Below are positions 35,047-45,912 of a DNA stretch of 64,000 nucleotides, in pieces. Source of the DNA: Rosa chinensis (Eukaryota; Streptophyta; Magnoliopsida; Rosales; Rosaceae). The position numbers were made by a program, and so were the translations under genes. The notes beneath the pieces are model-generated. The model was not told the DNA's origin. It did no database searches and saw only the letters and a program-made list of their open reading frames with translations. Position 1 is the stretch's first letter. The number at the start of each line of letters is the position of its first letter. The stretch spans positions 4,027,501 through 4,091,500 of the forward strand of contig NC_037090.1 of the NCBI RefSeq assembly GCF_002994745.2, in the 5' to 3' direction.

Positions 35047-37189
35047 AAATATTTCTACTGTTGTAAACTAAAGTGAAGAGCTGGAACTGTAAGAAACGTA
35101 CATACATGTGCAGATTCCACTCTAGTTTTACAGTAATGTAAGTACATATATACTGCATAAATATGAAGGGTACAACTCGTATAAATTTTACCAAATCAAT
35201 GTCTTAGACTGTAGTTACCTCCGGCTACTGTTATTCCATTGACAAGGATCGACATGTTTCCTGTATAGTTCAACAATTCGAGACAAAATCATTGAGAATA
35301 AGGATTTGGCGAAGGATTTGTTACAGGTATATATATTTAACCCAAGTACTGTAGTCATTTTTTTTTATGATATTAGAATATACGTTGTATCAGCGCAGAT
35401 GAATTAGCAGTGTCACATTCTTTTACATCTTTTCTTTCAAGTAGTACATTAAGTGTGTGCAAGCCTCAAATTTATTAAAATTAATTTTTAGAAAAACAAA
35501 TAAGCCAAACGGACAATTTTTGTTTTACCAGCAGGGTTCTATTCATTGAAAATGTTTATTTACCATTTTTAGGAGCTGCGGTTCTTTAGACATGGTAACT
35601 ACACCTTATACAAGCATCGTCTGCTGAGATTACGGTATCTCGAGGTTGGAGCACAAGTGGAAGCAGCATACCTGAACCTTTACAAACCTATATACGAAAA
35701 GGTATGCATGATCTCAGTAGGCAATTTGTTCTTATTACATTGATCTCAAGTCCTTCTATATCATGATTTCATTGGAACTCAACTTGGTGTTTTTGAATCT
35801 GCTTTAATATGCTGTTGATATGCATGATGAATTCCTCAATGAATCATGTAACTGTCCATTGTAGAGATATGAGATTGTTAATGGTATAACTAAAGTTGGA
35901 GAGAAAGATGAAGTACGTTGCAAGGGACAAAGGAGATGAAGCCACCAAAGGTGCCTATATTATATGAAATTCACATTTTCAAAATGCATGCATGACATAG
36001 TGTGATGTATTATCTCTTGTATTGTAGAGAAAGGAATCCCTCAATTTTGGCTTACTGCAATGAAGAATCATAAATTACTTGCTCAGGAGGTGAGAAAGAG
36101 ATTGATAATCTATTTATTTGTTAAATTAAACATGAAGTTAGCTGTTAAATTTCCTCAAATGCATATAGATCACAGAGCACGATGAAGTGGCGCTCAAGTA
36201 TCTGAAAGATATCAAGTGGTATAGGATATATGGGGGAAGTTTCAGGCTGGAGTTTGTCTTTCAACAGCCTAATCCTTATTTTGAAAATGAAGTCCTGACC
36301 AAATCATATAAGCGGCCTCTGATGGAGAAAACAACTGGGTAATTCTATTTTCTGCTGTTATATTGATGATGTCTCTCCCTCACATTTCTTCTGAAGTTGG
36401 GGTTACCTTGTAGGTGTGTCATCAAATGGCATCATGGTAAAGACTTGACACATAAGTTTTTAGAGGGAATGTCGAAGAATTCCAAGCGCATGACCAAATC
36501 CTGTGAAAGCGTCTTTAACTTCTTCAACCCTCCTCAACTCTGTCTTCACGAGAAACATATTGATTATAATGATGGATATCTAGTAAGTTTGGATTTGTTC
36601 ATAGTCGATCTGTTAATTAAATGAACTAATTAATGATATACAATTTTCTTAAATCTAGCTCATTGATGTATATGATCGCAGAATGGAGAAGTCAAAAGTA
36701 AACTGAATTATGATTTTTTCATCGGGTACGTACTATTTTTCAAGCTTAATTCCGAGTTATGAGAGTTTACAAAAAATACTTAACGTATAGCCAAGGAATT
36801 TTTGTGAGGCATTCTGTCATTGCACCTCGGTAAAGTCTGAGCAGTCGATAACTTATGAAATTTGTAAATATCTACAAGTTAATTCATTCTAATTACATGT
36901 ACGTTATTGAAAAAAAAAAATACATGTACGTTATTAAGATTTTGTCGGTGCTCTTATTTGATAATGATGCTTACGAAGCTATGTGACATTCCTAGTAACT
37001 AATTTTCCAATGACATGTACGTTGTTGGTGTTATGAAGTAAAATAATCCGCGACAAAATCATTCCTCATGCTATTTCATGGTTCACACGGGAGGCTCTTG
37101 AACCCGGAGGTGAGTTTGAAGATTTGCAAGATGATTGGTATGATTACTCAGATGATGATGAGGACGCGGAGGCCATCAAGAATTTGTGA

Positions 37190-37866
37190 AAGCTAGATTG
37201 GCGATGCAAAAGACACAGAATGTCAGTGATGTATAAAATTATTATAATTCGTCTCTATTTCTGTCTACTGGTTTGGCTAGAGTACAGCACCGCACTAATT
37301 GCTCACGAAGACAGAGTCATAGATAATTTAAACAATTTTGTTGTGTTTGATTATTCTTGTTACAGTATGGATTCATTTTGCATTTGAGTTTATGACTACA
37401 CAAATTGCTTTGTTGTTTTTGAGCTTGCTTTTAGCATATGTTATTGTGTTTGGTTATTATTGCCATAGCATGGATTCATATTATATTTGCGTTCAAGACT
37501 ACATAAAGTGCATTTCTTATTTTTCTAGTCAAGTTAGCGATAAGAAGTTGAAAATAGTTGAACTAGTTAACCAAGCCTCGTCTGTAACCCTTCAAGTGTC
37601 TTCCCTCCCTTCGTGTAAATTCACGCAGAAAGACGTTTGGCAAAGGCTGAGGGATTAATTTAATTTCTTATCAAAACTACATTAATAGAGGGAAAACTAT
37701 GCAAAAAAGGCCAAGAATATAATGTTCAAAATTACTTCTATGAATTGATTTTCAAATTGCAAAAAGGATACAAAAATGGAAGTCCAAAACATGAAAAAGT
37801 ATAGACACTTCACTCACCCGAACAAGACCCATTCCTTTTCTAATCGTTTCATCTATATGTCCGAGC
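37190..37866. repeat. Intergenic with diverged ~103-bp tandem repeat
   Basis: No gene was found. A segment with TTGTGTTTGATTATT ... ATGGATTCAT (from 37341) recurs about 103 bp later (from 37444) in diverged form. It separates NAP-like copy B from the convergent TOP6A-like pseudogene. Confidence 0.5.
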
Positions 37867-39177
37867 TTATACCGAATCACTCATGCCCAACCTTTGGAAT
37901 TTTAGTGGCAGATATATCTCGGTCAAATATTTGAGGTGCTTTCTCATCATACCCTCAACGTCGACTTTAGTTTCCATTTTTCTTACCTCCTCGACCAATT
38001 TCGGAGTTTTCTTGACAAAATCCTTTTTCATGATTGTTTCAAGTCCTTGCACCTTCTCATTCCCATTGGGTATATCACGTTCGATGAGGTCTGAAGGACT
38101 CAAACCCAACCACTTAATATCTGGTGTGCTTAAGTTTAAGGAGTCGTACGCCATATTCTCACTCCCGCACAAATAGGTCAAATAAATATTAAAGCCACCG
38201 GCATTGTGATCTCCAAGGGCAACTACTGGAAGATTTAACTTCCGCTGCATCTTTCTTAAGAGAGTCCGAGTTGCAACATTTGGCATTCCGCAACCGGTGA
38301 TAATAATGCAACGGAATCTCTTATGAATTTTTTCCTCCACGAGTCTTTGAAAAATTGTGTCCTTTTCAACAACCAATATAAGCAAGAGCTCTTCCTTGCT
38401 CGAAGTATCAAACTCGAGCCTATTAGTTACATCACGAGGCTCTATACTAACTCGCCTTGACAATAAGTTGCACAACTTCTTCCTCCTTTGGTGGTGCCTT
38501 TAAAACTAATATCACCAGCAATCCTCCCTTTAGCCGATGCAAAGATATTTAAGCTGTCCCTGTTGCAGCCTATCCCTTTACATATGTAGTCCAACACATA
38601 GTCAACTTGGTTAGTGTTGGCAAATATGTCTCTAAATGCATACTGAACCCAACGTATGTTGACCGTCATGTCTTCCATTAAAATTTTGTATATCAGAACA
38701 AGAAGACAATCCATCCTAATAAATACGTTCCTGGTTTGTTCGTTATCATATTCGCAGTAGTAGGTGGTTCGGCCTTTCAATACATAGCATTCTAACTCTT
38801 CAACAAAGAAAATTTCTTTTTCCTTTTCCAATTCAAAACGGTACCCATATCCCTGTTTTTCCTGCTCCGACAAAAGCTCATATAGTCTTTTAATCATTGC
38901 ACATACTTCTTTCTTAAACATGAACCTGACCTGCCAGAGATCCGCGTACTCTGGCTTATACTTCTGCAATTGTTTTAAGCTGCGGCGGATGGGTTTGGTG
39001 TCTTTGGTCCGTCGATACTCTTCCTTGAACTGTTTGAGAGACTTTACAATAGAATTGTCGTCTGTAATACCTTTTTTTTTCTTGAGGTACGGACGTACGG
39101 TCACGAAGCTGTCGTTTTTCTTTTTGCACATCCTTAACGCTGGGACCTCGGGGAAAAACTTTTCTCATAAAATGAAT

Positions 39178-40572
39178 ATTCTTCCCAGTGGCGGAACTTG
39201 GAGCCGAATCTTGGGGGGGGGCCGGAAAAAAAAAAAAAAAACTACAATAACATTTTTTTGGGGGGGGGACTTGAAACCTAAACCTCGTCCATAAAATCAC
39301 AATACAACTAATTTCAGAACTCATAAGTACAAAAATTATTTAAATAGTACTCTACGCTCTTTTATAGAACTAAAGCCATCAAGTATAGAATCAGAATTGA
39401 AGCTCTTAGCAATTTCTCTTTCAATGTAGACCGCCAAGTTATCTGCCCAAAAATCATCCTCCATGTTGTTTCTAAGCATTGTTTTAATGATTTTCATCGC
39501 CGAAAATGCTTTTTCACTGGTTGCAATAGATACTGGAAGAGTTAATATAAGACGAATTAATCTATCAATAAGATACTATCTACTTACCCGGCCCTTTCAG
39601 TCTCCACTAACCTCCGACATAATTGTGGAATAGATGACAGTGATTGCAATTCCGGATGACTATGCACATCAATCTCAAAAGACCTCAATTCAAATCTCAA
39701 ATTAATTTTCTCTTGCTCAGTAAAATCAAGAGGATAATACTTCTCAACAAGAAGATATATGGTTTCAATATTGAATGACTTGTATGCATCTTTGGGTTCC
39801 AAAGCACTGCCAAGTGTTAGAAGCTCCATAACAGATTCACCAAACCTACAATTAAGCTAGCTCCTGCAATTGAACATCTATAGCAGCAACAAATATATCA
39901 ACATGAAAATGATGCTCCAATGTATTATTTGCAGTATCCTCAACTTCTTTTCTTTTAAAGAACGAATCAATTGTTTTCAGTTTAGGCATGATTTCATGAG
40001 CCCAGTTTCCAAACATGTTCATAATTCATACCCAAATCAATAGTGAATACGATAAAAAATTAAAACTGAAATCAATAAATAAAAGTCTGTATTCACCTTG
40101 AGCTCTCTATGGTTTGAACTTGGACTGATAATTGATCATTGTAGACTGTAGTCTGTACCAGTAGTAGATGACCTTGCAGAGTTGTTTTGTAGAAGTTTAG
40201 AAGATGGTGTGTTGAAGTCGAAATAGGGTTACTGCCTTTTGCTCTCTAATGACTACTTAGTCACTTATATATAATAATAAAATATGAACAAGCATGAGAT
40301 TCTTTTCAGACAAAAACTAAGCATGAGGTTCTTGACTTCTTGCATGACAAAAACCAACCACGTGAATAGCAAAAGGCTGGCAATTGCTTTTAGGCAAACA
40401 AATAAAAGGTTTAAAAATTACTAATTTAGTAAATTGGGGCAATGGGGGGGCCATATATATACAAAGTTGTTGACTTTATTGATGTTATACACGGCTTGTT
40501 AAGGAAATTTGAAAACATTGGGGGGGCCATGGCCCTCACCCGCCCCTATAAGGATCCGCCACTGATTCTTCC
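39178..40572. mobile_element. hAT element 2 with 8-bp TSD
   Basis: The element 39186-40564 (1379 bp) starts CAGTGGCGGAACTTGGAG and ends GGATCCGCCACTG. The target duplication is ATTCTTCC (39178-39185 and 40565-40572). It contains G-runs near both ends and the C-terminal part of a transposase on the minus strand. It interrupts the TOP6A-like pseudogene. A second hAT insertion begins after a single intervening base. Confidence 0.93.
39345..39829 (-). pseudogene. hAT transposase C-terminal fragment
   Basis: The piece from 39829 (VEKYYPLDFTEQEKINLRFE, then SLSSIPQLCRRLVETE) continues, after a frame break near 39584, with a reading containing LPVSIATSEKAFSAMKIIKT (about 39540-39480) and NMEDDFWADNLAVYIERE. 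The latter is the hAT dimerisation (Dimer_Tnp_hAT) domain. The N-terminal and catalytic parts are missing. It probably comes from the same superfamily as the N-terminal fragment at 3408-4019, but from a different subfamily because the TIRs differ. Confidence 0.83.
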
Positions 40573-40573
40573 C

Positions 40574-41446
40574 CTTGACAGCAGTGGCGGACGCAGGAAT
40601 ATATATCTCTGGGGGCAAGCTGGAACATATTTGTACCAAATGGAAGCAGAAGAGTGCAATCAAAGAAACCAAATTTAATAAAAAAATTCAAGTGGAGCAC
40701 AAACAAAATGCAGCATCTTTGGTTATGCTATATTCTAACCAATTAGGGAAGTCATTAAACCAATCAGAGACAAACCTTCGTTTCCCTTCTCCGCATTGTG
40801 TTTGGATGAACTGATGATTACTAGGCTAACAAGGACCTCTTAGCAGATACTCTCTTCTAATTTTATCCCTAAGATTGGGATGATAATCTGAAATCTTAGT
40901 TTTCTCCAGGATCGGAAGGAAGCTTAGCCAAATCAATTTCTACACAACTCTGTTTTGATCTTTCACTCTCTATGAGGGGTGATGATAACTCGTTTGATGT
41001 TCGTTTAAAGAATTTCTCTATCTTTAATCTTTCACAGCTGCAATTTTAATAGAAAAAGGTAATTTAATCTAATCAACAGAGTCATTGATTTGGGAAGTAA
41101 ACTAGCTAGAAGATGAAGAACTGACCTTCAAGACCATCAATCCAAGATTGAATTGCAGAACGGCAGAGAGTCGAAGTCGGACTATCGAAGACTGGAAGTC
41201 TGGAAGAATTGAGTTTGGTTGTTTGGGGATTCTCGATAGAACAAAAAGAATGAGAAATGCTGAAATGGGAAATGGGGTCGTCTGGGAATGGTAAAAAGCA
41301 TGGCAAGCTTCAGCCTTTACATATATACAATTATATATGAATGATAGTGGCATAGTGCTCTGTGAAACAACACCATGCATATCAATTATCTATATATATT
41401 ATACCTCAACATATATATTAAACGTTGAAACATAGCTGACATTTAA

Positions 41447-41477
<31 letters not shown>

Positions 41478-41560
41478 CATACTCAGTTGCCAAATGTCAA
41501 AAGCTGACTGGGGGCAGCTGCCCCCACTCTTCCCAATGTGCGTCCGCCACTGCTTGACAG
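40574..41560. mobile_element. hAT element 3 with 8-bp TSD, sister of element 1
   Basis: The element 40582-41552 (971 bp) starts CAGTGGCGGACGCAGGAAT and ends GTGCGTCCGCCACTG. The target duplication is CTTGACAG (40574-40581 and 41553-41560). Its interior around 40700-41040 matches the transposase N-terminus of element 1 but has indels and no long frame. It is a further deletion derivative. A long AT microsatellite lies at about 41447-41472. Confidence 0.93.
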
Positions 41561-41797
41561 TGATACGTACGCTCGAGTTCTATGCCCATGTTTGTGATGA
41601 ACGAAGAAACAACCACTTTCATCCTCTGCCATTGAGTCTTGTGAGAAGTCACTATATTCCGGGTCCATAAGACTGATGCTCTCAGAGTACCCACTTATCA
41701 GGTTAGTTGTACGTACTAAATTTCTGCGCAAACTCTGAGATACCAGTAACATCATCCGAATTGAGGGAAAGCTTACCCAAGGCAAGAGTATTGGTAC

Positions 41798-42627
41798 TTA
41801 GAGCAAGTCCACCGGAGGTCATAGTCATAGTCATAGTCAAGAAAAATCTGATGTGGTGACCTTGCTCTCAATTTCCCTACTTGCACCGTTGGTTTTTTGA
41901 CCGGGCAAAACCCACCCCTTCTTGACTACAGCCAAGAAAATAGTCATACCCATGACATTTTCCTTGCCCAGCCAAGGCTTGTGCCAGCTCGACCCACACC
42001 CAAACGTGGGTGACAGGAGGAGGAGAGAGAAGAGGTCAGGCGACCTCGGGGGCAGCAGCAGCAGACACTGAAGCAGCAACAGCAAGCATACCCGCCTGGG
42101 GTTGCTTCGATCTCCACCTGGGGGCAGCGTCTGGGCGGGCTGAGGCGACGAAGCGGCCGGGTCCTTGGCCGGAGGACGCCGGAGGACGGAGAAAAATCCG
42201 GGTCGGGTCAGACCTTCGTCTGGTGCAGCTGCGAGAGAGAGAACTGGAGGGGGGAAAATGAAAAACTGAAAATTTAAGATCCTTTTATACAAAATAGAAA
42301 TTTTCTTTTTTGCTATTTATGGAAAATTTTCAGATTTCAAAAATTCATAATAAATTCATACGAACTCCGAATATTGCGTTCCACGTATGCACGAGATCGT
42401 ATCGACGATCTCTATAACTTTCATGAAGGAAGTTTTCCCAAATTATGTATGTATAAAAAGTCGATTTTCGAGACCCCCTAAAATTATATAATAATGAACA
42501 GTGTTGACCGGACAAGAAAAACAACGGGTGTAAACCCATGTCCAGTGGCAGTGAATAGTAACTTGACTGGTCGAATTCTTGACTTCTCGACTTTGCCTTT
42601 TCTTGACTACGGGTGCACTTGCTCTTA
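41798..42627. mobile_element. PIF/Harbinger-like element with TTA duplication
   Basis: The element 41801-42624 (824 bp) starts GAGCAAGTCCACC and ends GGTGCACTTGCTC, terminal inverted repeats with one mismatch. It is flanked by TTA on both sides (41798-41800 and 42625-42627), as in PIF/Harbinger insertions. A GC-rich core (42000-42260) stands out from the AT-rich surroundings. No transposase is recognised. Removing it joins the two 5' pieces of the TOP6A-like pseudogene in one frame. Confidence 0.82.
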
Positions 42628-43011
42628 TGGCGTTACTACTGACCGTGTTCAGCCCAGATTAATCGTTAATATTGTTAAATCCGACACCACCGTTGCATGT
42701 GGAAGGAGTAAACTGAGGCTCTGATTTCGAGAAGGCAATGTTGTTGGATCCGACACTACTGCGGGTAGAGATATTACTCCCAGCCTGCTCTAGCTCTTGT
42801 TTGGAGAGACTATCGTAGCCAGGAGTCCTAGGTTCACCATCTGGCACGTCCATGTCGATGTTGATTTAGCAAAATGATCTTAAATTTTTGGCTTCCTGAT
42901 TGATGATTGAATGAAACTTACAAACCAGAGGCATGCTATTTAATTATAGACAAGTAAGAATTTTCCCTTGATCTAATAGAAGTGAGAACTATCCCTTAAT
43001 CTTGTAGGAGT

Positions 43012-43422
43012 ATAGTAAGCAGTGGCGGATCCAGGATTCAAACCTTGGTGGGGCTTGAAGTTCTTAACAAGAAGAAGAAAAAAATTATTGTGGAGAATCT
43101 CGACGGTGTGAGAGAATTTTATTGATTAAAAGAAAAAATATACACCCTTCTAGACAAGTTATAATACTCTTGTTCACACCATTGCTTGCAATTGCTCATC
43201 GCTCCACATAATTTATGAAATTAACATATAACAAGTAACTAACAATGACTATATAGCATATATATAGTTCGATTTCGGGTAATTGGGTGGGTTTAATCAA
43301 GAGAAAATACATTTACAGCAACAAGAAGTAACATATATATATAATTTTTTTTGTTCATCCCACAATTCTCGGTGGGACTTGAGTCCCCCCAAAAAGGGCC
43401 TGGATCCGCCCCTGATAGTAAG
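43012..43422. mobile_element. hAT element 4 (395 bp) with 8-bp TSD
   Basis: The element 43020-43414 starts CAGTGGCGGATCCAGGATTC and ends GGCCTGGATCCGCCCCTG. The target duplication is ATAGTAAG (43012-43019 and 43415-43422). It is non-coding and MITE-sized. It shares the CAGTGGCGGA start with the other three hAT copies. Confidence 0.93.
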
Positions 43423-44524
43423 AACTATCCCTTGATATAATAGAAGTAAGAAAGTTAGAGTACTAAACTAGCTAGAATAGGAAAACTAACACGAGAGAGA
43501 AAACTTTAAACTTTCCTTTTCTTTTTTCATGGGCACGTATACAAGTATGGTGTTACTAGCCCTTTAACATGTGCGGAATTGGTTTTTTTTTTTTATAATA
43601 TTTTTAAATTAAAAAAGTTACTGCAATTTGGGGAAGTTTCTTCTTTTTTCACGGAAGGTATTGCAATTTTTTCAAATATAATATAGTCTATTGACTATCT
43701 TATCCTCATATAGAAATAATTTGTTTATTAATTTCTATATTATGTAAGGGCATATATGGTAGTTCAAAAATGTAACAATTCTCTCAAGAATTGGCTTAAT
43801 TATATAAGATTTTCAAATATGATATAGTCTATTGACTATCTTATCCTCATATAGAAATAATTTATTTATTAATTTCTATATTATGTAAGGGCATATATGG
43901 TAGTTCAAAAATTTAACCATTCTCTCAAGAATTGACTTAATTATATAAATTGTGTACGTACTATGATTCATATTATGCATCCTTTTATTATATTTCCCAC
44001 TTTTTTTTTTTTGGTCTGATATGTCTCACTGTATCAACATCATTGAATATCTTGAGCTACATACTATTATAGGCACTTTGGATATTCTTGTTTGAGGTCA
44101 ATGAATTCCAGCCCTTGATATTTCAGTTTTTTGCTTGATTACAATTTGCCATGCATTCGATTCTTTGACTAATTATACTGTTTAATTACTACAGCAAACA
44201 AGAATAACTAAAAGTTTTCATGCACGCCTTATTATGACAGTCCATCTATTTCAATGGAGAGTCCCACAATAGGTTCATTCAAGTAAGTATTTTACACGAG
44301 ATCACTTGTAACTTCAATTCTTCTTCCAAATCCCATGTTGCTTGGCGCGGCTAGATCGAGAAACCCTACTAATTGCTCACTTAATTAAACCTATATGATT
44401 AACTACTCTAAAAGACTCATAAAACATCCCAAAAAAAATAAAACATAAAACACCACTGTTCAATCAATTCGACTCAAACTAATAAACACCAAACACTCTA
44501 AGAAGCATCGGAAACACACTAAAC
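43423..44524. repeat. Intergenic with a 141-bp tandem duplication
   Basis: Units 43670-43810 and 43811-43950 are direct tandem copies (TTTCAAATATRATATAGTCT...) with only a few mismatches. The rest is AT-rich with no gene seen. Confidence 0.85.
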
Positions 44525-44886
44525 TTAACAAGGCTTTTGCTTGCAGACGACGCACACCTTCTGAGTGCAGGTAGGGCACACTGCCTTCTGGTTGCAGTCG
44601 TCACAGATGGAGGTCTCGGTTTCGGTTTTGGAGAAGAGTAACTCAATGCTATAATTAGAAGTCCACCATCTGCCAACCAGGTAGACCACACCTGCTGCAG
44701 CAATCAATTCCAAACCGCCACCAATTCTATTGAAGCCCTTACCTAATGCCACTAGAGCCTACAATCAAACAAGTTTTACGTAAACAAAGTGAACAAGTAT
44801 ATAAAAATCCGAATCAAGGGATCAAAAAGTATCCGAGAAAATAAGAATAAATTAGATACTGCTACTGCTTTATCGTTGGCAGACAT
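44525..44886 (-). CDS. Small membrane-anchored Cys-rich protein (two exons, 86 aa)
   Basis: Exon 1 is 44886-44860 (MSANDKAVA) and exon 2 is 44758-44525, joined at phase 0 by a GT..AG intron. The stop is TAA at 44527-44525. The 86-residue product has a short polar N-terminus, a hydrophobic segment (GGGLELIAAAGVVYLVGRWW, about residues 20-39) that could span a membrane once, a Ser/Thr/Glu linker, and a C-terminal cluster CDDCNQKAVCPTC then CVVCKQKPC, i.e. three CxxC pairs plus a final Cys. Such pairs suggest a zinc or other metal site, but the family is unknown to me. The clean splice, the consistent phase and the Cys spacing make this a likely real gene. Its 5' flank reads AAACCCTA-like in the transcript direction (AGGGTTTTTC near 44938). 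Confidence 0.72.
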
Positions 44887-45912
44887 CGTTATCGGTTGTT
44901 CTTGACACAAACGTGTGACGCTGATTGTAAGCATATGAAAAACCCTAAATCTCTGAGGATCGGGTACTTCATATTTATATTAGAGCCGCCCTCTTTATTT
45001 CTTGATGTACAAGGACTCTACAACCATTTAGATAGTTCTTATACAAAAAAACCAAAAACAAAAACAAAAAAAGTGATGGATAAGTAATGGCTAATTGGAC
45101 AATCATTAAAGCCCGTGTTGGAATTGACTATTCATGTCCCAAAATGTGGCCTTCTTAATGCAAAGCCCACAAAAAGTAGATAGGATACACTTCTAAGGAA
45201 CACTTGGAAGACTTCGACTAAAGTTGGATTAGGGAAACTATTGGAGTTGCTCTTAGATACATATATATATACAGAACCAATCACTCTTGTTTCTCCAGGG
45301 GTGGAATAGTTACCACCGTATTTTAGTGTGAAGTCCCTTTCTGCCATCTGTGGTGATTAAGAAACTATAGCATTTCTGTACATTAATTCAGTTTAAACCA
45401 TATCGTCCTTTTGCTAATTTTGAATGGTTAAGAGCTACGAAGTAATGAATATGTATTTGCTGCGACTCCTATTTGAAGAGAAAAAAGGTACTTGTGGTTG
45501 GCCCAAGTCTAAAGACAGACCATTCATTCCCCTCGCCACAAGCTCTTCAACGGGTAGAAAGGCACTGAATTCACAGATAGATCATCAGAAGAAGTTTGGG
45601 TTGGAGCATGTAGTTAACAGGAAAATGTTGACATTCTCTACTTATATTAGCTTCCGCATGCAAATTTGTAAAATACGATGCAGGAGCATATCAATCCCAT
45701 TTCTGCAACATTGTGAGGGCAAAGCATTCGTACTCATGTCTTAAACGTGAAAAAATATACGAAGAAACCGATGATGTGCTGTTGTGACAATGTTCTCCAA
45801 ATGGCACACAATTCTGTTTCCATATCAAAACCAGTTGGATTATAGAATGGTCTTCGGAACAAGCACAAGAAACATTACCGTTCTTTGACACAATGGTCAA
45901 GCAAGGACTATA
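44887..45912. other. Intergenic, no supported gene
   Basis: One minus-strand frame near 45347 (MAERDFTLKYGGNYS) could be a first exon because GTATAT follows, but no second exon is visible. The segment beginning TGTTGGAATTGACTATTC at about 45117 looks like an LTR start without a matching end. Neither is called. Confidence 0.35.

Larger units (their letters stand above)
25076..37189 (+). pseudogene. NAP1-like gene copy B, two NAP domains, interrupted by four transposons
   Basis: Sixteen exons read in order: 25076-25091, 26634-26680, 26759-26809, 27705-27792, 28128-28189, 28272-28450, 28527-28623, 28725-28765 plus 33367-33369 (exon split by a copia), 35269-35326, 35573-35701, 35865-35950, 36028-36089, 36169-36338, 36414-36582, 36682-36725 and 37039-37189. 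The first eight exons code one NAP domain (FWLSKMKNIEVLARKITKLD, MEIEWYLGKSLTD, SFFNFFKTP). Exon 9 codes its last helix ([19 protein letters not shown]) and runs straight into the dimerisation helix of a second NAP domain (exons 10-16: [50 protein letters not shown]). Exon 11 is 86 bp against 82 in copy A, a +4 frameshift that leads to a stop. With the copia in exon 8 this makes it a pseudogene. The Mutator-like, LINE and solo-LTR insertions are intronic. Confidence 0.85.
37867..42853 (-). pseudogene. TOP6A/SPO11-like pseudogene split by three transposons
   Basis: Coding pieces on the minus strand: 42853-42625, 41800-41553, 40573 plus 39185-38442, and 38475-37867. The core matches DNA topoisomerase VI subunit A / SPO11, which cuts DNA through a Tyr. 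In the winged-helix part, VQYAFRDIF places a Tyr at the catalytic position and is followed by NIFASAKGRIAGDISF. The Toprim part has ILVVEKDTIFQRL (metal-binding Glu), CIIITGCGMPNVATRTLLRK, then ALGDHNAGGF where the family has D-x-D, so the second Asp is replaced by Asn. It ends YLTEIYLPLKFQ. Lesions: TAA at 42661-42659, an in-frame TGA just upstream of the 39131 ATG, a frame problem near 41725, and a frameshift near 38470. No intron is evident. An acidic N-terminal extension of about 170 aa is unlike ordinary TOP6A. The gene runs toward NAP-like copy B. Confidence 0.85.

Noticed and set aside
45117..45912. Possible solo LTR starting TGTTGGAATTGAC
   Set aside because: No matching CA end or target duplication was found.
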